Positions 23,681 to 35,000 of a stretch of 64,000 bases of DNA are shown piece by piece. The notes under the pieces are model-generated. The model was not told where the DNA came from. It made no database searches and saw only the letters and a list, made by a program, of their open reading frames with translations. Numbering within the stretch: position 1 is the first letter of the stretch; each line of letters opens with the position of its first letter. The DNA comes from Rostratula benghalensis (taxonomy: Eukaryota > Chordata > Aves > Charadriiformes > Rostratulidae): the NCBI GenBank assembly GCA_013399305.1, contig VXAI01000015.1, positions 6,570,182 to 6,634,181 of the forward strand. The letters are read 5' to 3'. Both the position numbers and the translations under genes were made by a program.

Positions 23681-25270
23681 TCTGTGAAGCAGAGATAATA
23701 GAAGAGGTGGAGGACTGCTGGCCGCTATAAATGTTGTCTGTCTGAGGTGCTTTTCTGTTACTGATTATAGAGAGATTTTTTGATTAACTAAGACTTTTAT
23801 TTTTTCCTTCAATAACTCTCTTCCTCGTTAAGCCTGCCTTTGTGTGGTGATTCTTGTCTCCTTGCTTTTCAGGAGCTCAGTGATGTGGAAACTGATCCAT
23901 CCAGGGCAGAAGCAGGGAATATTTCTTACTCGGCAAACCTTATTTCCTCCCTTAGATCTCAGCTGTGAGGAAATCTCTGAGGCTGTGTCTGCCACTGTAA
24001 TTCCAAGTTACACAAATATACTGTAACCAAACCTCTCTTAAAAACCAGATCTAAATCAGTGCAGTCTCCAGCCATCTTAATTGTAGGGGCCTTACCTGGG
24101 CTTAAACTCTGTATAAACCAATGATTTCAAACTACATAGCCTTTGGCAGGGTTAGAAGTAGCCTGCTCCAGATAATGTGTATTCAGTACTGCCCATCAGT
24201 AAATTGATCAAATTTTATGTAGTACCCAGCAAACCTGGGGTGCATTGCAGTTGATTTTGCTGCAGTTTCTTCATCGAAAGGATTCAGTGTGGGCCTAAAG
24301 GATTTTCACATCTTTTATCTGGTCACCTTATAACCCTGTGAAGGGTTGGCTGGTTTTAAGGAGGAGAAGGCAAGAACTCTAAAGCTGTGGTTGAATTCCC
24401 ACAGCCCTGGCCTAAGGCTTTGGTGATATTTAATGTGTTTGTGACTGGGTCTTGGAGGGAAGGGTTACCAGTGCAGGAGGAATGCTGGCCTGGAAAGGGG
24501 GGGGGGGAGAATGGGGCTACTGCTGCAATTCCTGCTGTGTTCCTGGGACTGGGAGGCTGGTGGGGATGTCATTGGGAAGCTGGCCAAGAGGGGGCAGGGA
24601 GATGCCTGGGGCTGGGTATTTGGGTGGGGGGAAAAAAAGAAAAAAGTGATTCTGGTGCAAACACAGCTCAGGGACAGGTAAAATGTTTGTGTGGAGAGCT
24701 TCAGTGTAACAATTTCATGTATTATATTAAGTGCAGCCATTTGGGTAGTATGTGTCTGTCACTTGATGACAACAAACCAGAAAGAGTAATCTGTGTTTTC
24801 TCCTACCATCTTGAGCCTTGTGCTTATTTGTGAGCTGTAATGGTTGTGTAATGCTGGGTATGGAATGTGCTGCTGGGGAAGCCTCTGCTGCAGTGGGTGA
24901 CAGACAGATGTTTACACTGTAAAAGGCTCCATTTCCAATAGCTTCCCTGGAGAGGCCAAGGACTCCGAGTTTGGAGACTGCATTCCTTTTGCTTCTTTCT
25001 CTTTCTCACCCCATCAAAACACCAACGCGTGCAAATAAGCGATGGTTTGGGGCTCTAACAAGAGCAGTTCAGCTCCTGACTTGGGAATTCTAAAAGGGAC
25101 TAAATTTTCTACATCTGGCCCCTTGCAGTATCATTTCTGAAAGGGCAGCAAAAGCCATCTCCTGAGCTGTCTGCCCTGTGCCATCTCCTGCCATCCTGTG
25201 CCCTGTGCCTGGACTGGCAGGGAACACTGGCCTCAACAGTCAGAACGTCTGCCTGTGGACACTTCAGCTA

Positions 25271-25315
25271 CCCTTTTTTTTTTTTTTTTTTTTTTTCCCC
25301 CCCCTTTTTTTCCCC
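25271..25315. repeat. 45-nt pure polypyrimidine tract
   Basis: An uninterrupted C/T stretch made of homopolymer blocks: 3 C, 23 T, 8 C, 7 T, 4 C, followed immediately by AG. Such tracts can form triplex DNA, and this one also resembles a very strong splice acceptor on the plus strand. Confidence 0.9.
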
Positions 25316-25438
25316 AGCTATGAGCTGGAAGACAAAGGGGAGAAAAGAAATCCCACATCCTGAGACTTGGACTTGATACCAATTTCTTAAATATTAACAG
25401 AGAACAAAATGTCCAATTACATGGAAGAGGCTGGACAG

Positions 25439-25456
25439 GCAGCAGCAGCAGCAGCA
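25439..25456 (+). repeat. (GCA)6 microsatellite
   Basis: Six GCA units in intergenic DNA with no open protein context that I can support. Confidence 0.85.
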
Positions 25457-28400
25457 CGCTGCCCAGCTAACGGGGGGCTCGGTGATTTGGAACATCTCCC
25501 AGTTGGGCTCCCTGTACTGGGAGAGTTTTAGTGGTTGGCAGAAGTGAGGTACTTACCTCAGCAGCTGAGCCAAGAGCTGGGGTTGAGCTGGCAGCACAGA
25601 AGGGCTGTGCTGCAGGGACAGCATTTCCCCCTGCTTTGCTCTAAAGGCCGTTAAGATGCCAGCCCTTTCCCTGAACTATTTAACTATTTAAAAATTCCTG
25701 GAATTTTCGTGGGTCCTGCTTTTTTCCCCCAATGTTTACTCTTTAATATATTGTACTATTCCTTGACGTGCAGTATGGTTTGAGGAGCTGAAGCTGGTAA
25801 CTTGGCTTCATCCCCTTGGAATACTAAGCAGTTTTCCAGGAATCTTGAGCGTGATGACGCCAGCAGAGCAGGAGCAGTGATCTGTGCATCTTCCTCAGGC
25901 TCCTCGCTGTGAGCTGCTGGCTGTGTGGTTCTCAAGATTAGTATTTGTCTGTTGGGAAGTCAGTAAAAAGCTATGATCTGTGACTGAGCAGCTTTTTTTG
26001 CCTTGGAAAACCTGAGGGGGTCCTGGTTGGTCAGTGCCGGAGCGGGACGACGGCATAACCTCAGTTTCTGGTTTTCTTTATCACCAAGGTGAGATGGGGC
26101 CAGTGGTGTTCATATGGATTGAACTGTCTCTGTCAGTCTGGTCGTCCCAGGTGGCCTGGAGAGCAGGGATCTGTTTAACTAAGCCAGGGAAAGTTTGGTG
26201 TTACTCAGGGGGGGAACCACCTCAAACCCCATAATTCTTGTATTTGCCTGCCTGAGTTCTGTCTGGCCAGGGTAGCTGCTGGATTCTGGTGGTGTTGCTG
26301 GCTGTTACAAGAGGAGGACTGTGGTATGGAGACAGGCTTTAGCCTTTTCTCAGCTCAGCAGGAGAGCTTTTAAGAGGTGGGAGAGGAGGTGATGGCTCCA
26401 GCTAAGCCGTGGTGTCAGTTCCGCAGAGGATAATGTGGCGCTGAAACTCAGCCTTGTGGGGGTTTTAAGGACCTTCCACCCATTAATGCTCCAGCCCTGG
26501 AAATACTTGAGTTTTTGCAAAGGGGATTTAACCCTTCCTGGGCTGTGCTTTGATTTCTGCTTTTGTTCCTACTGTCTCTGCTGTCTGAAAAGAGTGATGA
26601 GGGAACAGATGGGTTTCATCTCCTTTTGTGCTGTGATTTACCATCTGTGATGTAAATTGAGAGGCTTTACATGGTGGAAGGAAGAACATCCATCCATCAT
26701 CCAGCCTTAAAAAGGTGTAGAGATATTTACAGCTTGCTCTGGGGATTCCTTGGGTAGGAAATGGTGCTGTGGGGCGTGCAGCCACCACAGGGAGGGAAAT
26801 GGTGCCTGTCCCAGGCAGGACTCAGCCCTTCCTCTCCCCTGCCCCGAAGGGAGGGCAAAGCCCCCCATTCCTAACCCCAGTCTAGTCCCAGTGCCAGCTC
26901 AGTTCACCTTCCCACCAGGTGGTGAGTGATGGGTAAAGGAGGAACCCAGCAGCTCGGTGGGATGCTGCCAGCGGGGCTTTCACCGAGATGGAAGTGTCTT
27001 GGTGACAACTTCAAAGCCCAAGGTCTGGCAAGCAGCTGGTGAAGGGAGCTCTTAATCCCATTAGGCTTTAAGATCAGAGTGTCAGCAGCTCTGTTTTGTG
27101 AAAAGTTGGATGTTGTCAGTCTTTCAAAGTACATCTGTTGGATAAATGCCCTTCTGTTTTAGGTAGAGAGCTCCCTAATGAGCATGTGGAACTTGATTAA
27201 GGTGTTGGGAAGAGCTAAGTGCTGAGCTGGTCCTACTGTTGCAGCCCTGAGTAGATGAGTTAGAATGATTTCCAAGAAGGAAAGAGATGTAACCTAGGAA
27301 GTCTGTGTGCTCCAAGGCCAGCATCAACTTGAGAAAGGAACTCCAGACTTCAGTTTTAGGTGCTTGAACGTCACTTCAACGTCTTTATTCACTCTGTCCT
27401 TCAACCTGAACTCAGGGAGCTAACTTAACTGGTTCCCTGCTGCAGGAACCAGCCACCAGCAACACAAGCCTTGCTCTGGTTTAGCTACATGTGCTGATGC
27501 AGATCTGGTGCTGAGCATTGTGCACATTCATTCCTCAGGCTCGTTTTGGCACGTCACACTGAGCTTTTTGCTGTTTTATTGCGGAATCTCTTTGAGACAA
27601 TGCTGGTGGTGCTGCTCGGGGAGGTTCCGCAACGCCGGGAGGACTTGTTCAAGCAGGTTCTGGGTGCTTTGGAAACTTGGCTTTGGTTTCTGACAGGACA
27701 CCTGTGGTTTGAGTGCCTCGTCTGATGGAGGCTTTCAGATTGACTCAGTGCTATAGCAATTTCCTTCTGGTTTAGGTTTTGGTTTTGGTTTTCTTTTTTT
27801 TTTTTAATCTAGAAGAGGTTTGGGAGCTGTGAGCAGGAGCAACGTGGGGTTTGGAAAGCAGCTCCATCCTAGGTCCATACTCTCTGCCTGAGGCTGAAAT
27901 TTCTTTCCCACACCCCCCAGCTGGTTTATGAGCCCGGGTGGGTGGCTGTGCCTTGGGTTCTCCTGCTCTCAGTCCTCTGAAGGTGTAGAGCCCCTCGGTT
28001 GGGACATCCCAAGAAGGTGACAGTGCCCACAAACCAGAGGCTTAGACTTTATAATGGTACAGGATTTGGTACCTGTAACTTACAGCCAGAGGTGAACTGT
28101 GTCCACAGCAAAACAGGACTGGAATTGCCGGTTGCAGCATGCTGGGGTGATGAGTATTTGGCAGGAATCCCTGGAAGCTGAGGAGCTCCACTGTGAATCG
28201 TTGTTGGGCTGGCAGCCCCGAGCCAGCCCAGCTGTGGACAGTGAGATTGTTCGTGCAGAAAGGGAGAGGACACGCTTCTTGATGAGTTAAGGGGTGACGA
28301 GAGCCCTCCTGCTCCCTGTTTGCCTGCTGTGGATCAGCCTCATACCTAGCCTGAAGGTGCGTGTTTGTGTTTGAGTCCTAGCGAAGGGCAGTGAGAAGGG

Positions 28401-29085
28401 AAACTTAACTTTTGAAGTCAGGACTTCTGGCTGGGGTGTCCTCCCTCCCCGTGTGTGCGGGGCCGCAGCAAGCGCAGGGTCAAAGGGCTCGGTGTTTTGC
28501 AATCGGGGTTGCGCTGGAGCTCGGTGACGGAGGCGGGAGCTGGGTACAGCTCGATCGCTGTGAGCTGCTGATGTTCTCTTAGCCCAAAAAGCAGGGCTCC
28601 TCGCCCGCCTCGGTAGGAAAATCTGACTCTGCCACCTGCATAAATAAGGAGAGGGTTTGTAGCAGCCTGGCCTTATCGGGGCTTGGTGGCGTTTCTAACT
28701 TTATACTGGTTACTTGTGGTATCCTCCCGGTCTCGGAGGGAGGCTGAATGGGGTGCACCAAGTGGTTTTTGGAGGCTGACCCACTGCTCAGTCACCAAAG
28801 CTGCAGGGACACGGACAACCCCTTTGGGCTGTGAGAAGGGCAGCTCACGCTGCCTGCGCTCAAAGTTCCCTGCTCTCACCCGCTTCCCTTGGGATCCTGA
28901 ACCCACACATCTAAAATCAGCCAAACTGGTGGATTTTACCTCTTAATGGTGGTGATGTCAGCAAAACCCTGTGTCTGGTTTATGTGCAAGCTGGTGCTGC
29001 CCCAAGAGTGCTCATTGAAATGGAAGTGTCTGGGTGTTCTCATCACACTAGGGGGACACTCCCTGCCAGCTGCTATGGGAGGTGG

Positions 29086-29143
29086 AAGGGAATAACCCTC
29101 ATCCATTCAGTTCTAAGGGAATAATCCTTAAGGATTCAGTTCC
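29086..29143 (+). repeat. Imperfect 29-bp tandem duplication
   Basis: Units 29086-29114 and 29115-29143 both begin AAGGGAATAA and end with ATTCAGTTC plus one base. They agree at 23 of 29 positions by direct comparison. It is an old local duplication in intergenic DNA. Confidence 0.85.
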
Positions 29144-29597
29144 CATTGGCTCCAATTAAACAGATGGCAGGGACTTGACCTCATCAGGCAGCCTGAGCCT
29201 GCTCATCTGGTGTCCAATGGGTTCCTCTGCAGTTCCACGTGGTTAAATTGGTGGGATGAAGTATTTTACAAGTCCACTTCAGGTGCTTGGGGCTCTGCAG
29301 AGAGAGCAGGGGGAGGGGGCTGCTGGTTGTGCTGTCCTGTGACTTTCCCCTGGCTCTTTCCTACCTGTGGGTGCAAAGCCAATTTGCCATCTCCTCCCCC
29401 AGAGGCTTTTCTCCCCTTCTTGCCCACCCTCCTTGGAGGTGGAAGTGGGTTCTAATCACCATCCTGTTTTGGTTTTTTTTTTTTAATGTATCTATAAAGC
29501 CTAATAACTTGAGGCAGAGGGAACTGTTGTCTTCCTCTGTGGCTGTTGGCGTGGTCTCATCCAAGCAATGCTTTAGAGCCCGGGGTTTGCAGTGAGA

Positions 29598-29614
29598 GGA
29601 GGAGGAGGAGGAGG
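29598..29614 (+). repeat. (GGA)n microsatellite
   Basis: Five full GGA units and a partial sixth, in intergenic DNA. Confidence 0.8.
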
Positions 29615-31239
29615 AAGATGGAGCTGTTTGTGTATCTCAGCGTATCTTACCACAACCCCCTGCACTCAAAAGTACCTACCAACCCACGGAGCATCATGTT
29701 TTCTTTGTATGGCTGCACTCCAAAGTGCCACTTGCAGTTCATTTGGATGACTAGTCATGAGTTAATTGTGCAGGCTGTAATTAAAAAACAAACACAAAAA
29801 AACCCAAACAACCACTGCCACATTTAAAATTGAGGAGTTTGGTCTGAGTTTGCTCACCAGCGAGCTGCTGTCTGACTGCAGGATGCTGAAACCATCTGTG
29901 GAATGTCACTTCCCCGTGGCAGCAGCGCAGAGGGAGCCAGAGCAGTTTCCCCAGTGCTGACTTCTCATCATGGCTAACCCTTACGCTCAGGACCGGCACT
30001 GGTGACCTGTGTTTCTGCAAACTGGAAAAAACCAAAGGGGCAGCAGGTCAGCTTGAGTCACTGTCACCCTGTGGGTACAACACCCTGGGGGCATACATCT
30101 GAGGAACTGGACTTCAGCAGGGAGCCTCCTTTCTCCTCGCTTCCTAATTAAAGCAAGCGAGGAGGTGCTAACAGGGCAGTTTCTTCCCCTGTGTTCTGGA
30201 CAAATGACTTCAATCATTGAGCTCAGGCGTCCCTGTGAAGCGCCAAGGGGCCACCTGCCACTGCCTTCGGGCTGCTGGTGACAGTGGTGGTGCCAGCTGA
30301 GGATGGGCTATAAATAATCCCTTGGGAAGAGCTGCAGTGGCAGATAACAGCCCATGCTGAACTGAGAACACTTCCATAGTAGGAAGCAGCCACCAGCAGC
30401 TCAGCCCCGTGCCTTAACACATCCCCTGCCGCCCAACGGAATCCAACCCCGGTATTTTTAAACCTCACGCTGTTGTGTTTGAAGGGTCTCAGATGTGGCA
30501 CCTCATTTGGATAATGCTGTTTGCCAGGGCTTTGCTGGTATCGGGGGCTGGAGGTCAAGAGGTGTTACATTTAATTCAAAACACATTACCCACGGTGGCT
30601 GAAGTTGCGTATTGAGAGCAGCTCCCCCTCCTCTTACTCTAAACAAAACTCAAGCTTATGGGCTTTGGAGCAGGACACTTGGAAAATCCAGCTTTTATCC
30701 TTGGAATGCTTTAGCTCTGCCCAGTGCTTAACAGAGACTCCTGCACTCTGGGCAAGAGTCTGGGGAAGGGAATAACCAGTAGGCAAGGCTACCACACAGC
30801 TGGTGAACCTTCCTGTGCAAGGGGGAAGAGAGCAGCAGCTACTTCAGGCTGGGGCAATTTACAAAGCAGAAAAGGACCAAAAAAAAAAAAAAAAAAAAGA
30901 TGTAGTTGGGAAAGAAATGTTTATTTTTTAAGTTTCTCAGAGGGATTTTACAAACAATGGAGCATTTTAAAAAAACTGAGTGATCAAAGTACTTGACAGT
31001 GTCCCTTAAACACACACGAAAGCCCCTGGAGAAGAGGAGATGAGGCCAGCGAGGAGGTCAGTGCTGCTGGAGGAGCAGCTGGCATCTGCATAGTTCTAGG
31101 AGAAAGACTGCAATGGTGGTGGTGCTGCTACTAAGTGTCATCCTGGCATTAACCTAAGAGAGCGCTGAAGTACGTACCCATGGACCTGCAGAAAACCAAG
31201 TGCATCCAATAACACGCAGAGTATGTATTGTAGAATAAA

Positions 31240-31245
31240 TTTATT
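31240..31245 (-). terminator. ATP2A2: Distal poly(A) signal of ATP2A2
   Basis: TTTATT on the plus strand is AATAAA on the ATP2A2 strand, about 785 bases after the SERCA2a stop. A further minus-strand AATAAA lies at 30920-30925, followed in transcript sense by a U-rich stretch (the A20 run at 30879-30898). Either could end the long transcripts; I favour 31240 as the first one reached. Confidence 0.6.
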
Positions 31246-32043
31246 TACCTGATACAAATGAAACTAGGTGTGATGCTTCTTACTGTCAGCATGTAAAGAG
31301 ACAACTGATCTTATTTACAACTTCTAAAGGTCACACATGCAGTTGTGGTAACTGGCTAAGTCGGTTGTTGCTTTTTTTCTTTTTTTTTTTTTCAATAAAT
31401 GCATCACGAGATTTTTTTTGTATTGCACCAACATCTGTCTTACTGCTGTAGATTTAAATAAGTTACGTTACAGTGCAAAAGAGGTTGATTTGCACACGAT
31501 AAAAAAAAAAAAAGAAAACCAACCCAAAAGTTATGAACTGGAGGCTCACGGTTTAACATTCATCTGTAACCTCGTCAATGGATTTTATAAATAGGGTAGC
31601 ATTGTACAGAAGCTGTTCTAGAGTAGTATGTTGGGATGATACAATACAGAGAGAGATTTGTCTACAACCCAAGGCATGCATTAACTGGATATTGTACATT
31701 TTACATACAGGAATATGGAAAAAAATTGGCTGACAGCTCCGTGGTTCTTGTTCAAGAATAAACAAACTCTTCTCCACGCAGCACAGAAGCCACACTTCTC
31801 TGGAGAGAGTTTCCCCTTCGGTAAGCTATATTGCACCTTTGTACATCTGTATAATGAAGTCCTAATGGTACCACACATTTCTTCCACAGAGAACACAATG
31901 AGTTTTGTTTTAGGGAAAGCAAAGAATCTTTACAGATGATACATGCAGAAGTTTTGGTAGATGTGTTGCTAAAAACACATGCACGCAACAAAACAACCTT
32001 ACATTTCTGCAAAATTGTTTAGGAAGCGATTACTCCAGTATTG
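31246..32043 (-). CDS. ATP2A2: ATP2A2 terminal exon for SERCA2a (coding 32030-32043) plus 3' UTR
   Basis: On the minus strand a pyrimidine-rich acceptor ending TTTTCAG is followed at 32043 by CAATACTGGAGTAA. Joined to the internal donor at 37541 (coding ends CCT G), this reads Pro-Ala-Ile-Leu-Glu-stop, exactly the four-residue ending that distinguishes the cardiac/slow-twitch SERCA2a isoform (997 aa in mammals) from SERCA2b. Only 32030-32043 is coding; the rest is 3' UTR leading to the poly(A) signal at 31240. The intron from 37540 to 32044 is about 5.5 kb. Phase, residues and acceptor all agree, so I am confident although the coding piece is only 14 bases. Confidence 0.9.
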
Positions 32044-35000
32044 CTGAAAAGGAAAGAAAGAAAAGGCATCAGTTAACGAAAAGGATGAATGCTGAGTACC
32101 ATTACACAAGCAAGACTAAGATCAACAGTGACAGAATCAAGAGTGTTAAGTCTGCTCACTGGCTGCTCTGGTACTGAAGGGACACTCTCAGGTTACTTTG
32201 TTCCTAAAGCCTTGAATCCCCTGGATGGTGGCTCAGCTCCGAGCGCAGCAGAGCTCCCTTTATCAGCAAAGCCAGCCCTTCCTTCAGGAGAAGGCAGTGG
32301 AAAAGCATTAAGAGGTGCTTGGAGAGCTTTTGCCTTTCTCTGCCTGGCCACTGGCAACAGCCAAGTCTCTCTCATCACAATTTTTCCTTTCAAGTCCCAC
32401 ACTGCAGCGTTTGAGCCCAAGTTTTGAAGGACTTTGAGCGCGTTTCTCTAACCAAGGCACCATATTTCAAGTTTGGCCCCCAAGTGACCTAACAATGTCC
32501 CTTTTCCAAGTTATGCAGCTTGTTCTGGGAAGCAGTAGGAAAGCTTTGAAGAAGTCATTAAACTGCACAGATGAATGCGTAGGCAAAGGGTAAAGTACAA
32601 CCTAAGAAAGCCACCACTGGACTTTACCCCTAAACCTTGAGTCTGGGAGGGGAGAACAGTGTGCTCCGAGTCCCTAGAACTCCAGGGTGGCTCTGTAAAA
32701 CACTGCTTCAAGGCTACAAAATTTAGGCTTTCCTGCTAAGATTTGAAAATGCGTATTAATGTAATTAAGGATGTAATTAGCAGAGATTAGGGAAACAGTT
32801 AATGGTTAGAAGTGCAAAAAAGTAAACAAGACAGGTGCAAGAGACAGACAACTTTTTGTATCAGTTTTACCTCCCTTCATCTCAGCGAATTCAACCATCT
32901 TTAAGTTGTTTACCATGTGCATGGGCATCAGCTGTGTTCCTGGCACAGTGACAGGACTGCTGTACTGCATTTTATCATCAGATTAAAACCTCATTTTCTA
33001 ACCATTAGCCTTCTCCAAAATGGCTTCCCTACAAACACAAGCCTCGTGGCATTCTGACAGATTGAAAGAGGCTGCAGAAAAACATATAGCACACTCATTT
33101 ATTTGCAATACTACTTTGGGAAACCAAGGGTGAACTATTTTCATTGCTTGGATGCCAGCAAAAAGCAGCAGCTCGTTGTGTAGCTCACAGACAGTACTTT
33201 AAATCACTCACGTTTGAAAGCAGAGAGGGCCTGAGGCACCACGAAGGTAAAAGCCCCTGTCTAGGATGGATGACTGTGGCTGCCTGACCAGCTTCTTTGC
33301 TCCGATTTGGACCAGGCTACAGAAGATTGAATTCAGGAGGAGCTGCTCTCACACCAAGCCCTGCTGGTTTCTGAGGATAAACTGATATCCTTCCCAGTAC
33401 AGAGCAGCATCGATCACACAGAATGGTTTGGGTCAGAAGGAACCTTCAAGATCATCTAGTTCTAGGGACACCTCCCACCAGACCAGGTGGGAGCCCCATC
33501 CAACCTGGCCTTGAACCCCTCCAGGGATGGGGCATCCATGGCTTCTCTGGGCAACCTGGGCCAGTGTCATGGCTGACACTGGCCTTACACCCCTCTCACA
33601 CTAATTTTCGGTTGTGCTAAGTGAGGACACTAAAGAATACAGAAAACAGCAGAGGTGAAAATGCTCAGGAAGATGAGAGCAAAGGGAAACAAAAAGTCTA
33701 AAGTTATTTTCTAAAAATGGGGTGGGAGATAAAAGCCTGGGTAGTGGAGTTATTTCTGCTTAAATTAGTGCTTCCATTTATACATTCACAGGGCTAACAC
33801 ATTAACAGGAGTTAACCTATTTCTATCCCCAGATGACCTTAGTACAGTGAAGAAGTTGGAGCAGAAATATGTAGGGAACAAAGAAATTCAGTAAGAATCA
33901 CAACTTGGAGATGTCAGCAAGTCAGTCTATTCCAAACTGAGATGTCCTCTCTTTTTGGCCTTCCTCAGTGCAAGGGCTGATGGCTAAAGAATAGCAGGAT
34001 CTATGCAATTCAGGATAATAATTTTAGTTAACCTTTTTTCTTGCAGTGCATTACTAACCTTGTGCTGTGTTTCTCTAGTTTCTCCAATCAAAAACGCAAG
34101 CCATCCACTACCTTAGGCTACTCTAATGCCAGAGCACACTCCTGCAACCTCCCACAGCCCACTCAGCCAGAGAAGAGCTGAGACCAAATCCACAGCTCTC
34201 CACTGCCCAGGAGGAACCTCGTGGTAGGTCTTAACACTTGGCCACGTCCAGACCACACAAGGCTGGCATTTACCATGTAGTGACAACACTTGGAAAACAG
34301 AAGTACTGAAAACATCACAGCAGCTGCCACTGAAGCCCAGATAAGTGCTCCATTTCTACAGGAAAATTTGGACAGCAAGACTGGGAGAGACACAAGGAAA
34401 CCAGCCTGTATTGAGATTGCTTGGGCTCTGTAAGGAGCACCTCGCAAACCCTGACTGTTCCTGTAAGCCACTCCGTTTACCTGCCAGTCACCCAGCTTTC
34501 AAAGGCAAAAATTTAAGAACACAAGGCCCTAAATGCAAGTTTCCCCCGAGACATCTGATACGAACAAGCTCTTTGGTATCAATATATTGAAATCCATGAC
34601 ACACGCAGTAAGATTCATCTATCAGAGAGAGATCCAACAAAGAAGTCATTGAAGACCAACTTCTACTTATCAACAGTTGTTTTCCCCTTCAGCTTCTTAG
34701 AGAGGGGGGGAAAAGGGAGCACGTGGCAGGATTATTTAACAAAATGGCCAGGAATGGGACAAGCAGCAGCATCATTCATGGTGAACATCAGATACATGGT
34801 TTTAAAAAAAGCCACCAACATGGTGCTCTGGAGGTTCACACAGAGCACACATTTGAAGGTTCAGTGGTGTTTCCACCAAGGAAAGAGTCTGTCCATTGTG
34901 CTGGGAACACACAGAACTAACTTGCTAGTAATTTGTCTCCAACAAATAACATACTTGTACATATTTTGATCTCAAGGCATCCTACATCATGAAACAGCAA

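Larger units (their letters stand above)
22901..31239. other. Gene-free convergent intergenic region
   Basis: About 8 kb between the ANAPC7 tail and the ATP2A2 3' end. Base composition is more GC-balanced than the flanks. I find only scattered short open frames without domain-like content, simple repeats (listed separately), a run of 11 G at 24497-24507 and a run of 20 A at 30879-30898. There is no tRNA, rRNA or retrotransposon that I can recognise. A lncRNA or an extended 3' UTR cannot be excluded from sequence alone. Confidence 0.5.

Noticed and set aside
24387..24833. 148-codon plus-strand open frame in the intergenic region
   Set aside because: It includes a poly-G tract read as Gly-rich sequence, has no recognisable domain, and shows no exon signals.
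22901..31239. Hidden protein gene, tRNA or CRISPR-like array in the ANAPC7-ATP2A2 gap
   Set aside because: No exon series, no regularly spaced repeats and no RNA gene signature could be supported on either strand by reading.
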